A stretch of DNA of 64,000 bases. Origin: Pleurodeles waltl. Taxonomy: Eukaryota; Chordata; Amphibia; Caudata; Salamandridae. The position numbers and the translations under genes were made by a program. The stretch lies in assembly GCF_031143425.1 (NCBI RefSeq), contig NC_090446.1, positions 1,021,221,066 through 1,021,285,065 on the forward strand, written 5' to 3'. The notes below the pieces were generated by a model. The model saw nothing but the letters and a program-made list of their open reading frames with translations. It did not search any database and was not told the origin of the DNA. Positions 22,486 to 32,464 of the stretch are shown here, piece after piece (the stretch's first letter is position 1; each line of letters begins with the position of its first letter).

Positions 22486-23912
22486 TTCTTTTGGCTTATT
22501 CTAGAGCTACTCAGTGGGTTCCCACATATGTGGAAGAGATGAAAAAGTTTTTAGGTTTGACTTTTTTGATGGGGTTGATCAGGAAGCCGTCACTGGCTTC
22601 TTATTGGTCTACTAGTCCCTTGATGGCAACGGCTATATTTCCTGCAACTATGACACGTAATCGCTATTTGCTTCTTCTTCGTATGCTGCATTTTGTAGAC
22701 AATGCTTTAGCCTTGCCACAAGATCACCCTGATTGTGACCGTCTCTTTAAGATTAGGCCTGTCCTTGATCATTTTGTAGATCGGCTTTCAGAGGTCTATG
22801 TCCCAGGCAAAGAGATAAGTGTGGACGAGTCCTTGGTCCTTTTCAAGGGAAGTTTAGTTTTTAAGCAGTACATTCCTAGTAAGAGGGCACGGTATGGGAT
22901 TAAATTGTATATGCTGTCAGAAATCAGTACAGGATATGTGTATAATTTCTGGGTCTACACTGGTAGGGATTCCAGTATTGACCCTCCTGGTTGTCCGGCC
23001 ACTTTTGGAGTTAGCGAAAAAATTGTGTGGGAACTTGGTAGACAACTGTTTAACAAAGGTCACCATTTGTACGTAGATAATTTCTACACTGGAGTGCAGT
23101 TTTTCAAGGAGTTGTTTAGAGTGGACACTGTTGCTTGTGGCACAATCCGTTCTAACCGGAAAGGCTATCCAAGGGAGCTTGTCTGTAAAAAACTTGAGAG
23201 GGGACAGTACAGTGCCTTGCGGAATAATGAGCTGCTAGCTCTGAAATTTTCAGACAGGAGGGGTGTGAACATGCTGTCTACCATCCATGATGAGAATACT
23301 TCTCCTGTGACTGTTTGGGGTTAGGTTGCGGAAGTGCGCAAACCTGCATGCATTTTGGACTACAATAGGCACATGGGTGGTGTTGATTGAGTAGATCAGA
23401 GGTTGGAACCTTACACTACTCTTCGTAAGTCTTACCTGTGGTATAAAAAGTTGGCCCTACATTTATTTAATTTGGCAACTTTTAATGCTTTTATTGTATT
23501 CAAGGATTGTTCACCTGAGTCAAGGATGACATTTGTTAAATTTCAGGAGTAAGTGATAGAAAGCCTTATTGTGGTGGAACAGGCAAGAGTTCCTAGAGTA
23601 GAAGTGGTGGAAGATGTGGCTAGATTGAAAGATTGGCACTTTCCAGATCACATTCCTCCCACTCCCAAAAAAGACTTGCCCACAAAGAAATGTAGAGTAT
23701 GTGCCCGGAGATTAATCCGGAGGGAGAGCCGGATGTACTACCCCGAATGCCCAGATGTTTTAGAAGTTACCACACAAGGAAAAACGTTTGGGAAATACTG
23801 TGAGCGTAAACTGTCTGTTTTATATTTTCATATGTTGAGTTTCATGGTTGGCATCACTGTCATGTATTTAGTTAGAGCTTTTGTTTTTGTAGTTTTGTAC
23901 TTATTTTATAAT
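22473..23912 (+). pseudogene. piggyBac transposase, C-terminal two thirds, three in-frame stops
   Basis: One continuous frame of 480 codons broken by TAG at 23322, TGA at 23388 and TAA at 23550, with no frameshift. The frame opens after a stop at 22470 and has no ATG; the 22491 codon is TTG. It matches the piggyBac DDE domain from about its start: FLMGLIRKP and YWS, the first catalytic Asp in SVDES (about 22824), the second in YVDNFY (about 23076) and the third in GGVD (23385-23387), which stands directly before the TGA. A cysteine-rich C-terminal domain (KKCRVC at about 23685, YPECPD at about 23737) follows. piggyBac enzymes normally have around 580 residues; the N-terminal part is missing. 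It cut and pasted DNA at TTAA sites. Confidence 0.92.
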
Positions 23913-23957
23913 TAGTTAGTGGCTTCTTTGTTGTTTATAAACAAAAAAAAGTGATGC

Positions 23958-24402
23958 CGGTGTGCGTGGGGTGGTGCTTGGCTGGCGGTATGGGTGGGGT
24001 GGCGCTTGGCTGGCAGTGTGGGTGACGTGGCGCTTGGCTGGCGGTGTGCATGGGGTGGCGCTTGGCTGGCGGTGTGCGTGGGGTGGCGCTTGGCTACCGT
24101 GCGTGGGGTGGCACTTGGCTGGCGGTGTGTGTGGGGTGCCGCTTGGCTGGCGGTGTGCTTGGGGTGCCGCTTGGCTGGCGGTGTGCTTGGGGTGCCGCTT
24201 GGCTGGCGGTGTGCTTGGGGTGCCGCTTGGCTGGCGGTGTGCTTGGGGTGGCGCTTGGCTGGCAGTGTGGGTGGGGTGGCGCTTGGCTGGCGGTGTGGGT
24301 GGGGTGGCGCTTGGCTGGCGGTGTGGGTGGGGTGGCGCTTGGCTGGCGGTGTGCTTGGGGTGGCGCTTGGCTGGAGGTGTGCTTGGGGTGGCGATTGGCT
24401 AG
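23958..24402. repeat. 28-bp minisatellite, about 16 units
   Basis: Tandem copies of a GC-rich unit built of GGTGTGCTTGGGG and TGGCGCTTGGCTGGC. Variants alternate GCGTGG, GCTTGG and GGGTGG at the same position, and one unit near 24090 is slightly shorter. The 28-base period is not a multiple of three, so the long frames across it on both strands arise from the repeat and are not genes. It lies in what would be the 3' untranslated region of the piggyBac transposase transcript, between the stop and AATAAA. Confidence 0.92.
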
Positions 24403-24710
24403 CGGTGCCAGCCAAACGCCAGTCCACACACTCATCAGCTGGTGTGATTGCTGTATCAGGCATGTGGGCGTATGAAAGTGATGGGCCCTTGACTGGCACT
24501 GTCTGTCGATGTGAGTGTTGTAATATGCTGGGCCCGTGGCTGGCGGCGTGAATCGCTTGTGCATGTCATGTATGAAAGGTGTGTGAATGGACTGTAAAGC
24601 GGTTGGTGCCTTGCCGTGGCTTTACAGCTCACGAGCTGTGAGTCATTGGTTCAGTTTTTTTGGCCTTTCAGTTATTACCAGTGCATTTCACTTTTGTGAA
24701 ATCTCTTGTT

Positions 24711-24716
24711 AATAAA
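24711..24716 (+). terminator. Polyadenylation signal of the piggyBac transposase
   Basis: AATAAA about 800 bases after the transposase frame ends, followed by a GT-rich stretch (TGTGATCTAATG and beyond). It would place the minisatellite inside the transposase 3' untranslated region. Confidence 0.55.
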
Positions 24717-25016
24717 ATGTGATCTAATGAACCATCACTCACCCTCGTGCCAAATCCAACCAGTATGTGTGGTACAAATGACAAAACCTGCTCCGCAGTA
24801 ATCAGGCGTTGCAGCACACTTGAGACACACTAGGTGTGTCAGGTGGGACCCCGGTGATGAAGCATGCCACCAACTTGGTTGGTGGGTGAGGGGTCTTTTT
24901 CACATAACCTAAGTTCGTTTCTTTTCACAATTTTAGTGTTTGGCACATCACAGACGTATGTGGACACATCAAAATGATATATTACAAAACTACCTGTGTT
25001 TGGGGGGGGAGGGGCC

Positions 25017-25310
25017 CACCTAAGTTTTTGGTCCTGGGTGCGGCCTTCATCTAGGGAAACCTACCAAACCCAGACATTTTTTTAAACTAGACACCCCAAG
25101 GAGTGCAGGGAGATGTGGCTTGCGTGGATCCCCCAACATTTTCTTACCCAGACTCCTCTGCAAACCTCAAAATTTGCTTAAAAAAGCATATTTTCCTGAC
25201 TTTTGTTTGTACGATCACCGCTCCAGCACAAAATTCCTACTCCCCAGCGTTCCCCTCAGTCTCCCAAGTAAAATGACACCTCACTTGTGTGGGTGCCCAA
25301 AGCAGAGTCA
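25017..25310 (-). repeat. Inverted single monomer of the 384-bp satellite
   Basis: Read on the minus strand, this matches one monomer of the array at 25370-26998: CACACAAGTGAGGT, GGGAGACT.., AAATTTTGAGGTTTGCA and GGTTTGGTAGGTTTCCCTAG occur in the same order. It is more diverged from the array units than they are from each other. It makes a head-to-head junction with the array. Confidence 0.75.
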
Positions 25311-25369
25311 GCCTAAAGATGTATAAAAGAAGAATATGTCCTTATCAACTCGCTGTGCTACCCCCTCTA

Positions 25370-26998
25370 TCTCTACAAGTTTTTGGCCTTATTCTGTTGC
25401 AGGCACCTGGCCCACCCACACAAGTGAGGTATAATTTTTATCGGGAGACTTGGGGGACCGCTGGCTGGAAGGAAATTTGTGGCTCCTCTCAGATTCCTCA
25501 ACTTTCTGTCACCGAAATGTGAGGAAAATGTGTTTTTTAAGCCAAATTTTGAGGTTTGCAAAGGATTCTGGGTAACAGAACCTGGTGAGAGCCCCACAAG
25601 TTACCCCATCTTGGATTCCCCTAGGTCTCTAGTTTTCAAAAATGCACAGGTTTGGTAGGTTTCCCTAGGTGCCGGTTGAGCTAGAGGCCAAAATCTACAG
25701 GTAGGCACTTTGCAAAAAACACCTCTGTTTTCTTTAAAAAAATGTGATGTGTTCACGTTGCATTTTGGGGCATTTCCTGTTGCGGGCACTAGGCCTACCC
25801 ACACAACTGAGGTATCGTTTTTATCGGGAGACTTGGGGGACCGCTGGGTGGAAAGACATTTGTGGCTCCTCTCTGATTCCAGAACTTTCTGTCACCAGAA
25901 TGTGAGGAAAACGTGTTTTTTTAGCCAAATTTTGAAATTTGCAAAGGATTCTGGGTAACAGAACCTGGCCAGAGCCCCACAAGTCACCCCATCTTGGATT
26001 CCCCTAGGTCTCCAGTTTTCAAAAATGCACAGGTTTGGTAGGTTTCCTTAGGTGCCGGCTGAGCTAGAGGCCAAAATCTACAGGTAGGCACTTTGCAAAA
26101 AACACCTCCGTTTTCTGTCAAAAAATATGGTGTGTCCACATTGCGTTTTGGGGCATTTCCTGTTGCGGGTGCTAGGCCTACCCACACAAGTGAGGTATAA
26201 CTTTTATCGGGAGACTTGGGGGAACGCTGGGTGGAAGGAAATTTTTGGCTCCTCTCAGATTCCAGAACTTTCTGTCACCGAAATGTGAGGAAAACGTGTT
26301 TTTTTAGCCAAATTTTGAGGTTTGCAAAGGATTCTGGGTAACAGAACCTCGTCAGAGCCCCACAAGTCACCCCATCTTGGATTCCCCTAGGTCTCTAGTT
26401 TTAAAAAATGCACAGGTTTGGTAGGTTTCCCTTGGTGCCGGCTGAGCTAGAGGCCAAATTCTACAGGTAGGCACTTTGCAAAAAACGCCTCTGTTTTCTT
26501 TAAAAAAAAAAATTGATGTGTCCATGTTGCGTTTTGGGGCATTTCCTGTCAGGGGCGCTAGCCCTACCCACACAAGTGAGGTACCATTTTTATCAGGAAA
26601 CTTGGGGGAACGCTGGGTGGAAGGAAATTTGTGGCTCCTCTCAGATTCCAGAACTTTCTGTCACCAAAACGTGAGGAAAACGTGTTTTTTTAGCCAAATT
26701 TTGAGGTTTGCAAAGGATTCTGGGTAACAGAACCTGGTCAGAGCCCCACATGTCACCCCATCTTGGGTTCCCCTAGGTCTCTAGTTTTCAACAATGCACA
26801 GGTTTATTAGGTTTCCCTAGGTGCTGGCTGAGCTAGAGGCCAAAATCTACAGGTAGGCACTTTGCAAAAAACACCTCTGTTTTCTGTCAAAAATTGTAAT
26901 GTGTCCACGTTGTGTTTTGGGGCATTTCCTGTTGCGGGCGCTAGGACTACCCACACAAGTGAGGTATAATTTTTATTGGGAGACTTGGGGGAACATAG
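25370..26998 (+). repeat. 384-bp satellite array, about 4.2 monomers
   Basis: The landmark CTAGAGGCCAAA recurs at 25681, 26064, 26447 and 26833, giving periods of 383, 383 and 386. Units share AAATTTTGAGGTTTGCAAAG, GATTCTGGGTAACAGAACCT and CATCTTGGATTCCCCTAGGT with a few percent differences by eye. The array is part of the piggyBac non-coding region and ends abruptly at GGGGGAACATAGAATAAC near 26998. Confidence 0.92.
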
Positions 26999-26999
26999 A

Positions 27000-28060
27000 A
27001 TAACAAAACAAGTGTTACTGCCCCTTGTCTTTCTCTACATTTTTCCCTTCCAAATATAAGAGAGTGTGTAAAAAAAAAGACGTCTATTTGAGAAATGCCC
27101 TGTAATTCACATGCTAGTATGGTCACCCCGGAATTCAGAGATGTGCAAATAACCAGTGCTCCTCAACACCTTATCTTGTGCCCATTTTGGAAATACAAAG
27201 GTTTTCTTGATAGCTATTTTTCACTCTTTATATTTCAGCAAATTAATTGCTGTATACCCGGTATAGAATGAAAACGCACTGCAGGGTGCAGCTCATTTAT
27301 TGGCTCTGGGTACCTAGGGTTCTTGATGAACCTACAAGCCCTACATATCCCCGCAACCAGAAGAGTCCAGCAGATGTAACGGTATATTGCTTTAAAAAAT
27401 CTGACATTGCAGGAACATGTTACAGAGTAAAACGTAGAGAAGAATTGCTGTTTTGTTCACCTCAATTTCAATGTTTCTTTTTCAGTTGTTATTTTCTGTA
27501 GGAAACTCTTGTAGGATCTACACAAATGACCCCTTGCTGAATTCAGAATTTTGTCTACTTTTCAGAAATGTTTAGGTTTCTAGGATCCAGCATTGGTTTC
27601 ATGCCCATTTCTGTCATTTCTGTCACTGACTGGAAGGAGGCTGAAAGCACAAAAAATCGTTAAAATGGGGTGTCCCAGGAAAATGCCAAATTTGTGTTTA
27701 AAAATTGGGTTTTCTGATTCAAGTCTGCCTGTTCCTGAAAGCTGGGAAGCTGGTGATTTTAGCACCGCAAACCCTTTGTTGATGCCATTTTCAGGGAAAA
27801 AACCACAAGCCTTCTTCTGCAGCCACTTTTTCCCATTTTTTAAAAAAAAACGAAATATTCACTGTATTTTGGCTAATTGCTTGGCCTCCTTCAGGGGAAC
27901 CCACAAAGTCTGGGTACCTTTAGAATCCCTAGGATGTTGGAAAAAAAAGGACGCAAATTTGGCTTGGCTAGCTTATGTGGACAAAAAGTTATGAGGGCCT
28001 AAGCGCAAACTGCCCCAAATAGCCAAAAAAAGGCCTGGCACAGGAGGGGGAAAAGGCCTG
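27000..28060 (+). repeat. piggyBac single-copy tail (second copy at 51590-52560)
   Basis: Aligns by eye with 51590-52560: CTTGTGCCCATTT, CTTGATAGCTATTTTTCACT, GGTTCTTGATGAACCTACAA and GACGCAAATTTGGC are shared in order. No coding frame is conserved, so this is non-coding terminal sequence of the piggyBac element rather than a gene. Confidence 0.75.
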
Positions 28061-28076
28061 GCATCGAAGGGGTTAA

Positions 28077-28203
28077 GGAAAACGGGCTGCAAAATAAAAA
28101 ATAAAAAAAAACTGCTTTATTTAAAAAGCAGTCACAGACATGAGTCGCACCGACTCGCAATTTCAGAATCGAAAATTCTGACATTGCTACATCTGGCCCT
28201 AAG
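28077..28203. mobile_element. MITE end fragment (GGGCCAGATGTAGCAA type)
   Basis: On the minus strand the segment begins TTAGGGCCAGATGTAGCAA and runs into a GCGAGTCGGTGCGACTC short palindrome. This looks like one end of a palindromic MITE. A 7-base stem CTGCTTT/AAAGCAG-like repeat follows at 28110-28130. The other end was not found. Confidence 0.4.
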
Positions 28204-28480
28204 TAATAACTTAAAGGATTCCTTGGCACACATTGTGGATCCCCCATTGGATTGCACCAACTTCATTGATTTAGTTGTCCGGTTAGATCATAGATTAATT
28301 GAACACAAAGGAGAACCTCCTCGGGGGGGACCTAAAATGTTAGTAGTTTGTCCCGGAATCAGGATAATGAAGAACCTGTGCATATAGGGGGCTAACATAG
28401 TCCTCTGCCTGCCGAAGAAAAAAGATAAACATATGTCTGTATAATGGTAAGGAAGGGCACTTAGCTCGTGAGTGCACTGT
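28184..28480 (+). pseudogene. Gypsy gag C-terminal part with defective zinc knuckle
   Basis: The first frame to 28387 corresponds to the capsid C-terminus (a FIDLVVRLDHRL stretch). After a stop and frame change the zinc knuckle is at 28434-28475. It reads C-x3-G-x2-GH-x4-C: the second cysteine of the CCHC motif is replaced by asparagine, so zinc binding should be lost. Confidence 0.7.
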
Positions 28481-28619
28481 CAATCCAAAAGGAGTTCAAA
28501 AGAATGTTGCTGTGATGTCTAATTTGATGCAGGAAAACGACAGCCCGGCTCACACAAGGGTTAACCAGTTGGATGAGGTCCAATATCAAACAACAGCCAT
28601 TACTTGCAAAGACTTCACA

Positions 28620-28800
28620 TAAAGTTCACAACATTTTACAATTCTAGTCACCCTAATACTTTCACCGCAATAGCAAAAGGTATTACCTATACTCTTAGAA
28701 TCTGGGGCTAGTGGAAACCTCTTAGACCTAGCCTTTGTTAGGTCTTTACATATACCATGCATTATGAAACGTGAAACTGAACCGGATAGAGCTGTGTAAG
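28620..28800 (+). pseudogene. Gypsy protease remnant
   Basis: ESGASGN at about 28698-28718 corresponds to the active-site DSGA motif of retroviral-type aspartic proteases. The catalytic aspartate is glutamate. The frame is interrupted soon after. Confidence 0.55.
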
Positions 28801-29008
28801 GCTCAAAAGCTCTCTTCTGGGATGATCACATATGAAACAGGCCCTATAACTCTAGTATGGGCAAACAGAGACTTTGACCTTTAAATCATTGATACAGCCA
28901 CCTTTTCTTGGTTTCCTGGCTTCAACTTCACAACCCCTTCATTGATTCGTCCCTCAGCCTTGTCACACTGGGTTCCCACTACTGTCGAACCCATTGTTAT
29001 AAAGAACC

Positions 29009-30598
29009 ATGGGAAATGATATCTTCTTTGACATGTGTGCCTCTAAACCAAAACAAGAATTTATTACGCAACTTTCTGTAGAATATCAGATTTTCGAGAT
29101 GCCTTTGACAAACAAAAAGCTAGACAATTACTTCCCCATAGGGGATATGATTGCTGCATTGACAATTCCACATGCAGCACTCCCCTCCTGTCGCGTCTAC
29201 ACTCTCTCTGAAGCCAAACCAAAACATCTGAAAATACACCAGGATGAGGTGCTAGCCCTGGGATTCATACGTCATTCTACCTTTCCTGCATCTTCATCGC
29301 TCTTCTTTGCTCTGAAGAAGAATGGCGAGTTATGAGTATGCACTGAATCTAGGGCGCTAAATAAAGTTACTGTAAAGAACAGATATCCATTGCCTGTAAT
29401 TCCAGTCTCGCTCGTTCAAGTTCAGAAGTCAACTGTGTAAACTAAATTAGATCTACGTGGTGCATACTGTCTCATTCGTGTAAAAGAAGGCAATGAATGG
29501 AAAACGGCCACAGAACAAAATTCCGATAATTTGAATACACAGTCATGCCATTTGATTTATGTAACTCTGCCACAGCATTCCAGTACATTATAGGTTCTGC
29601 AAGATCTATTGGGCGTTTGTGTCCTGGTATACATTGATGACATTCTCATTTATTCACAAAAAATGACAGACGAAATAGGTCATGTCAGGAGGGTACTAGA
29701 AAGACTCCGCGAACAACATGCTTGTTTTGTCAAACCGGAAAAATGTAAATGCCATTCTCAATCAGTTGAATTCTTTCGATAGATGTTATCTATAGAGGTT
29801 CAGGCAATACTGGACTGGCCAGCACCAACTACAAGCTAAAGAGATACCAAGCTTCATGGGGTTTATAAGCTTTTAGAGAGAATTTATCACCCATTTTTCT
29901 GACATTGTAAGACCAATTACAAGACATTTATGAAAAAGGTGCCTTTTGTGGGGTTCCAGGAAGCCAATGATGCATTCAATTTAATGAAGGAGAAATTTAC
30001 ATCAGGCATTTACTCACGACATCCAGATCCCACACTGCCTTACTTTGTAGAGGCAGATGCCTCCCAGATAGCAGTAGGATGTAAACTGTTGCAACACAAC
30101 AACACAACACGACACGTGCAACCAGGTGCCTTCTTAGCCAAAAAATGGTTGCCAGCTGAACAGAACTATACAGATGCAGAACAATAATTATTGGCAATTA
30201 AATTTTGTTTCAACGAGTGGCGGAAATATTTGGAAGAGGCTCAACACACCATTACTATATACATTGATCACAAGAACCTTCAGTTCCTATGGTCATTTAA
30301 GGCTTTGACTCCTAGACAAGTAAGGTGGTTATTGTTTTTCAGTGAATACAATTTGATCATCACCTATCATCCAGGCACACAACAGGCTAAGGACGACATG
30401 TTATCTAGGTGGGGTTACTCAAGTCAGATCTCTCAGGAGGAGACACCTCAAAACATCAAAGCTCCCGAATATATTGTAGGTCTTTGCGAACAAAAATCAT
30501 TCCTGAACAGAGTTAGGTTGAGCATGAGTCAGAAAGACATGGCATCTTGGGTAACTGGCAAGCATAATCATATCCATAACGATCTTCCTTACCACTGA
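29009..30598 (+). pseudogene. Gypsy reverse transcriptase and RNase H, broken
   Basis: The 29009-29335 frame holds the RT entry segment. The active-site box VYIDD at 29627-29641 is intact, in a stretch with stops on both sides. The RNase H part is in 29930-30187 (EADAS; YTDAEQ just before a stop) and 30191-30598 (IYIDHKNLQFL, then ITYHPGTQQAKDDMLSR). This pattern is typical of the Ty3/gypsy RNase H. At least five stops or frame changes separate these blocks. Confidence 0.85.
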
Positions 30599-30639
30599 AC
30601 CACTTTAGGTATTCCTCCAAAGTAATTAAGACATGACTT

Positions 30640-31640
30640 GGTATTATGACACCCCACATGCTAGACACCCTGGAATTCACAAGACTCTGTCACTGGTGGT
30701 TTTGTAGGCCAACACTGTCCTAGGATGTGCATGATTATGTCCAGACCTGTCCTATTTGTTCACAGAACTAGACGTCTCATTCTGCTCCTGTGAGTTTCTT
30801 ACAAACCCTGCCAGTACCCCACATCCCTGACATACTATCCGTACGGACATTATCACAGGCTTACCCAACATCAATGGCTATATTACTATTTGGATAGTAG
30901 CTGACATCTTTTCTAAGATGACACATTTGTGCCCCTAAACCAGATACCATATGCCAAGACTCTCCACGTTATTTGTTCAGCAAATCATGTGGTTACATGG
31001 CCTCCCTTCCTTCATAATTTCTGACAGTGGCCTGCAATTCATTTCATGGTTTTGGCTCAGTCTTTGCACATCCTTGGACATCGACAATCGACTGACGTCT
31101 GCTTATCACCCACAAACCAATGGGCAGACAGAAAGGGTGAATCAGGGAGTGGAACAGGCACTGCGCTGTATTCTAACATCAACGTATAAAAGGTGGGAAT
31201 CCTTATTACCATTAGTTGAATTTGCGTACCACAACTCTGCCACTGCGGTATCCCCATTCTATTGTGTAACAGGCACCCATCCACGTATGTTACCTGAAAG
31301 TGTTGTCATATCTTCTAAAAATGTACGTGCCATACAAGACTATTCATCTATTTAACTCACAACAAGAGGTATTAACACACTTACAGGCCAAATCCAGTAT
31401 GGAGAAAAATGCAAACAAACACGGCCAACAACAACCAGCTTACAAAATCGGGGATCAGGTTTGGCTGGCAATGAAAAACCTGCGATTACAGGGTCCTCGT
31501 AAATTACAAACCAGATATATGGGTCCCTTCCCAACAGAAAATATCATTAATCCAGTAGCAGGTAAACACCAACTGCCAGAAGACTTACCCATTTACCAAG
31601 TGTTTCATGTATCTCTCCTGAAATCCTATCATTTTCAAAC
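30640..31640 (+). pseudogene. Gypsy integrase, broken
   Basis: A HPG-type start near 30665 belongs to the zinc-binding N-terminal domain. The core is in the 30951-31355 frame: ISDSGLQF (usually SDRG) carrying the second Asp and YHPQTNGQTERVNQ carrying the catalytic Glu. The first Asp is probably in IVADIFSKM near 30895, in a region with stops. The 31300-31644 frame continues with the GDQVWL and FHVSLLKSY motifs of the C-terminal domain in another frame. Confidence 0.85.
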
Positions 31641-31669
31641 CTAGTCCGCTCCTCCTTCACCACCTATAA

Positions 31670-31840
31670 CCCTGGATAGTCATGCGGAATTTGAGGTACA
31701 GTGAATCCTTGACTCAAAACGTTTTAATGGAAGTTTGTTTTATTTAATTGATTGGAAAGGGTATGGTCCTAAGAACAATCTTGGGAATCAGCCTGCAATA
31801 TTCATGCTCCTCACCTGGTTTGTTCCTTTCATGCTCGGCA
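31670..31840 (+). pseudogene. Gypsy chromodomain remnant
   Basis: After the integrase C-terminal domain, the sequence encodes a short stretch with YLIDWKGYGP at about 31741-31770, the core of chromodomains. It marks the element as a chromovirus. The chromodomain would have guided integration toward heterochromatin. It is broken by stops. Confidence 0.7.
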
Positions 31841-32464
31841 TAGAGACAAACCACATACCATAGGTCATTCCTCATGCAGGGAAACTGCCACAACCCCCTC
31901 TTGTGCACTCTGTACTGTGGGTTTTGCATACAGAGCTCATGCTGTCTTTCCCCTATGACACCTCACAGCCTCCTCCAACCCACAGTACTCCTCCCAGAGC
32001 TCTTCACCCCCTTGAAATTCCTGTACCATTGTTCCCTCTGTTTGCACTCTTGTAAGAGAACCACATGTTTCCAGGTTAATTAGCACCATTACCTACTGAC
32101 GGTCACCATTTATGCTTATTTGTTTCACTTGCCCTGGTTACTGGGGCCAACTGCTGTGACCTACTGACTCCAGCAGCTAATGCTCTCTGGCATGTCTGCC
32201 ATGGTTAATTGATTCCAACCGTAACTTGCAGCTGCCATCAGCAAAGGTCACATCGGTTATTTAAACATGTTCTCTCTCCCAGGTTTCCTTTGGAACATTA
32301 CAGCCTTCCTTGTAAGCCACAAGCCTTTCTGAAACAGTCTCTCTCATTGGGTATAAGTAGCTCATCTGAACCTGAGACAGGGCTTGGCAGTTCAAACATG
32401 CCAGAAGGGGATGCGCCAATGATTGGTCGCTTGCACTGCAACTCTCTTCACCACAGCATCCATA
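31841..32464 (+). other. Possible gypsy 3' non-coding region
   Basis: About 620 bases between the chromodomain remnant and the DIRS gag homology beginning near 32465. C/T-rich runs and a TATTTAAAC sequence at 32259 would suit an LTR promoter but I cannot define ends. Confidence 0.3.

Larger units (their letters stand above)
22486..28076 (+). mobile_element. piggyBac element, 5'-truncated, with internal satellites
   Basis: Contains in order a transposase pseudogene (22473-23912), a 28-bp minisatellite, a poly(A) signal at 24711, a 384-bp satellite array and a single-copy tail. The right end reads CATCGAAGGGG followed by TTAA at 28073-28076; TTAA is the obligatory piggyBac target and C-rich/G-rich ends are usual for the family. 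The left end is abrupt at about 22485, inside DIRS sequence, with no TTAA-flanked terminal repeat, so the N-terminal part and left end are lost. Confidence 0.75.
28190..31840 (+). mobile_element. Ty3/gypsy chromovirus, 5'-truncated and decayed
   Basis: Plus-strand remnants occur in the Ty3/gypsy order gag, protease, reverse transcriptase, RNase H, integrase, chromodomain. It begins inside gag at about 28190, immediately after another repeat. Neither LTR could be delimited; 32060-32465 may hold part of the 3' LTR. There are many stops and shifts. It sits inside the DIRS element whose ends are at 21822 and 34180. Confidence 0.85.

Noticed and set aside
23958..24402. Regular 28-base repeats resembling a CRISPR array
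   Set aside because: Units abut without unique spacers and the host is a vertebrate.
23912..24564. Several long overlapping reading frames of 140-195 codons on both strands
   Set aside because: They are produced by the 28-bp minisatellite, which is free of stops in every frame; the products are low-complexity repeats.
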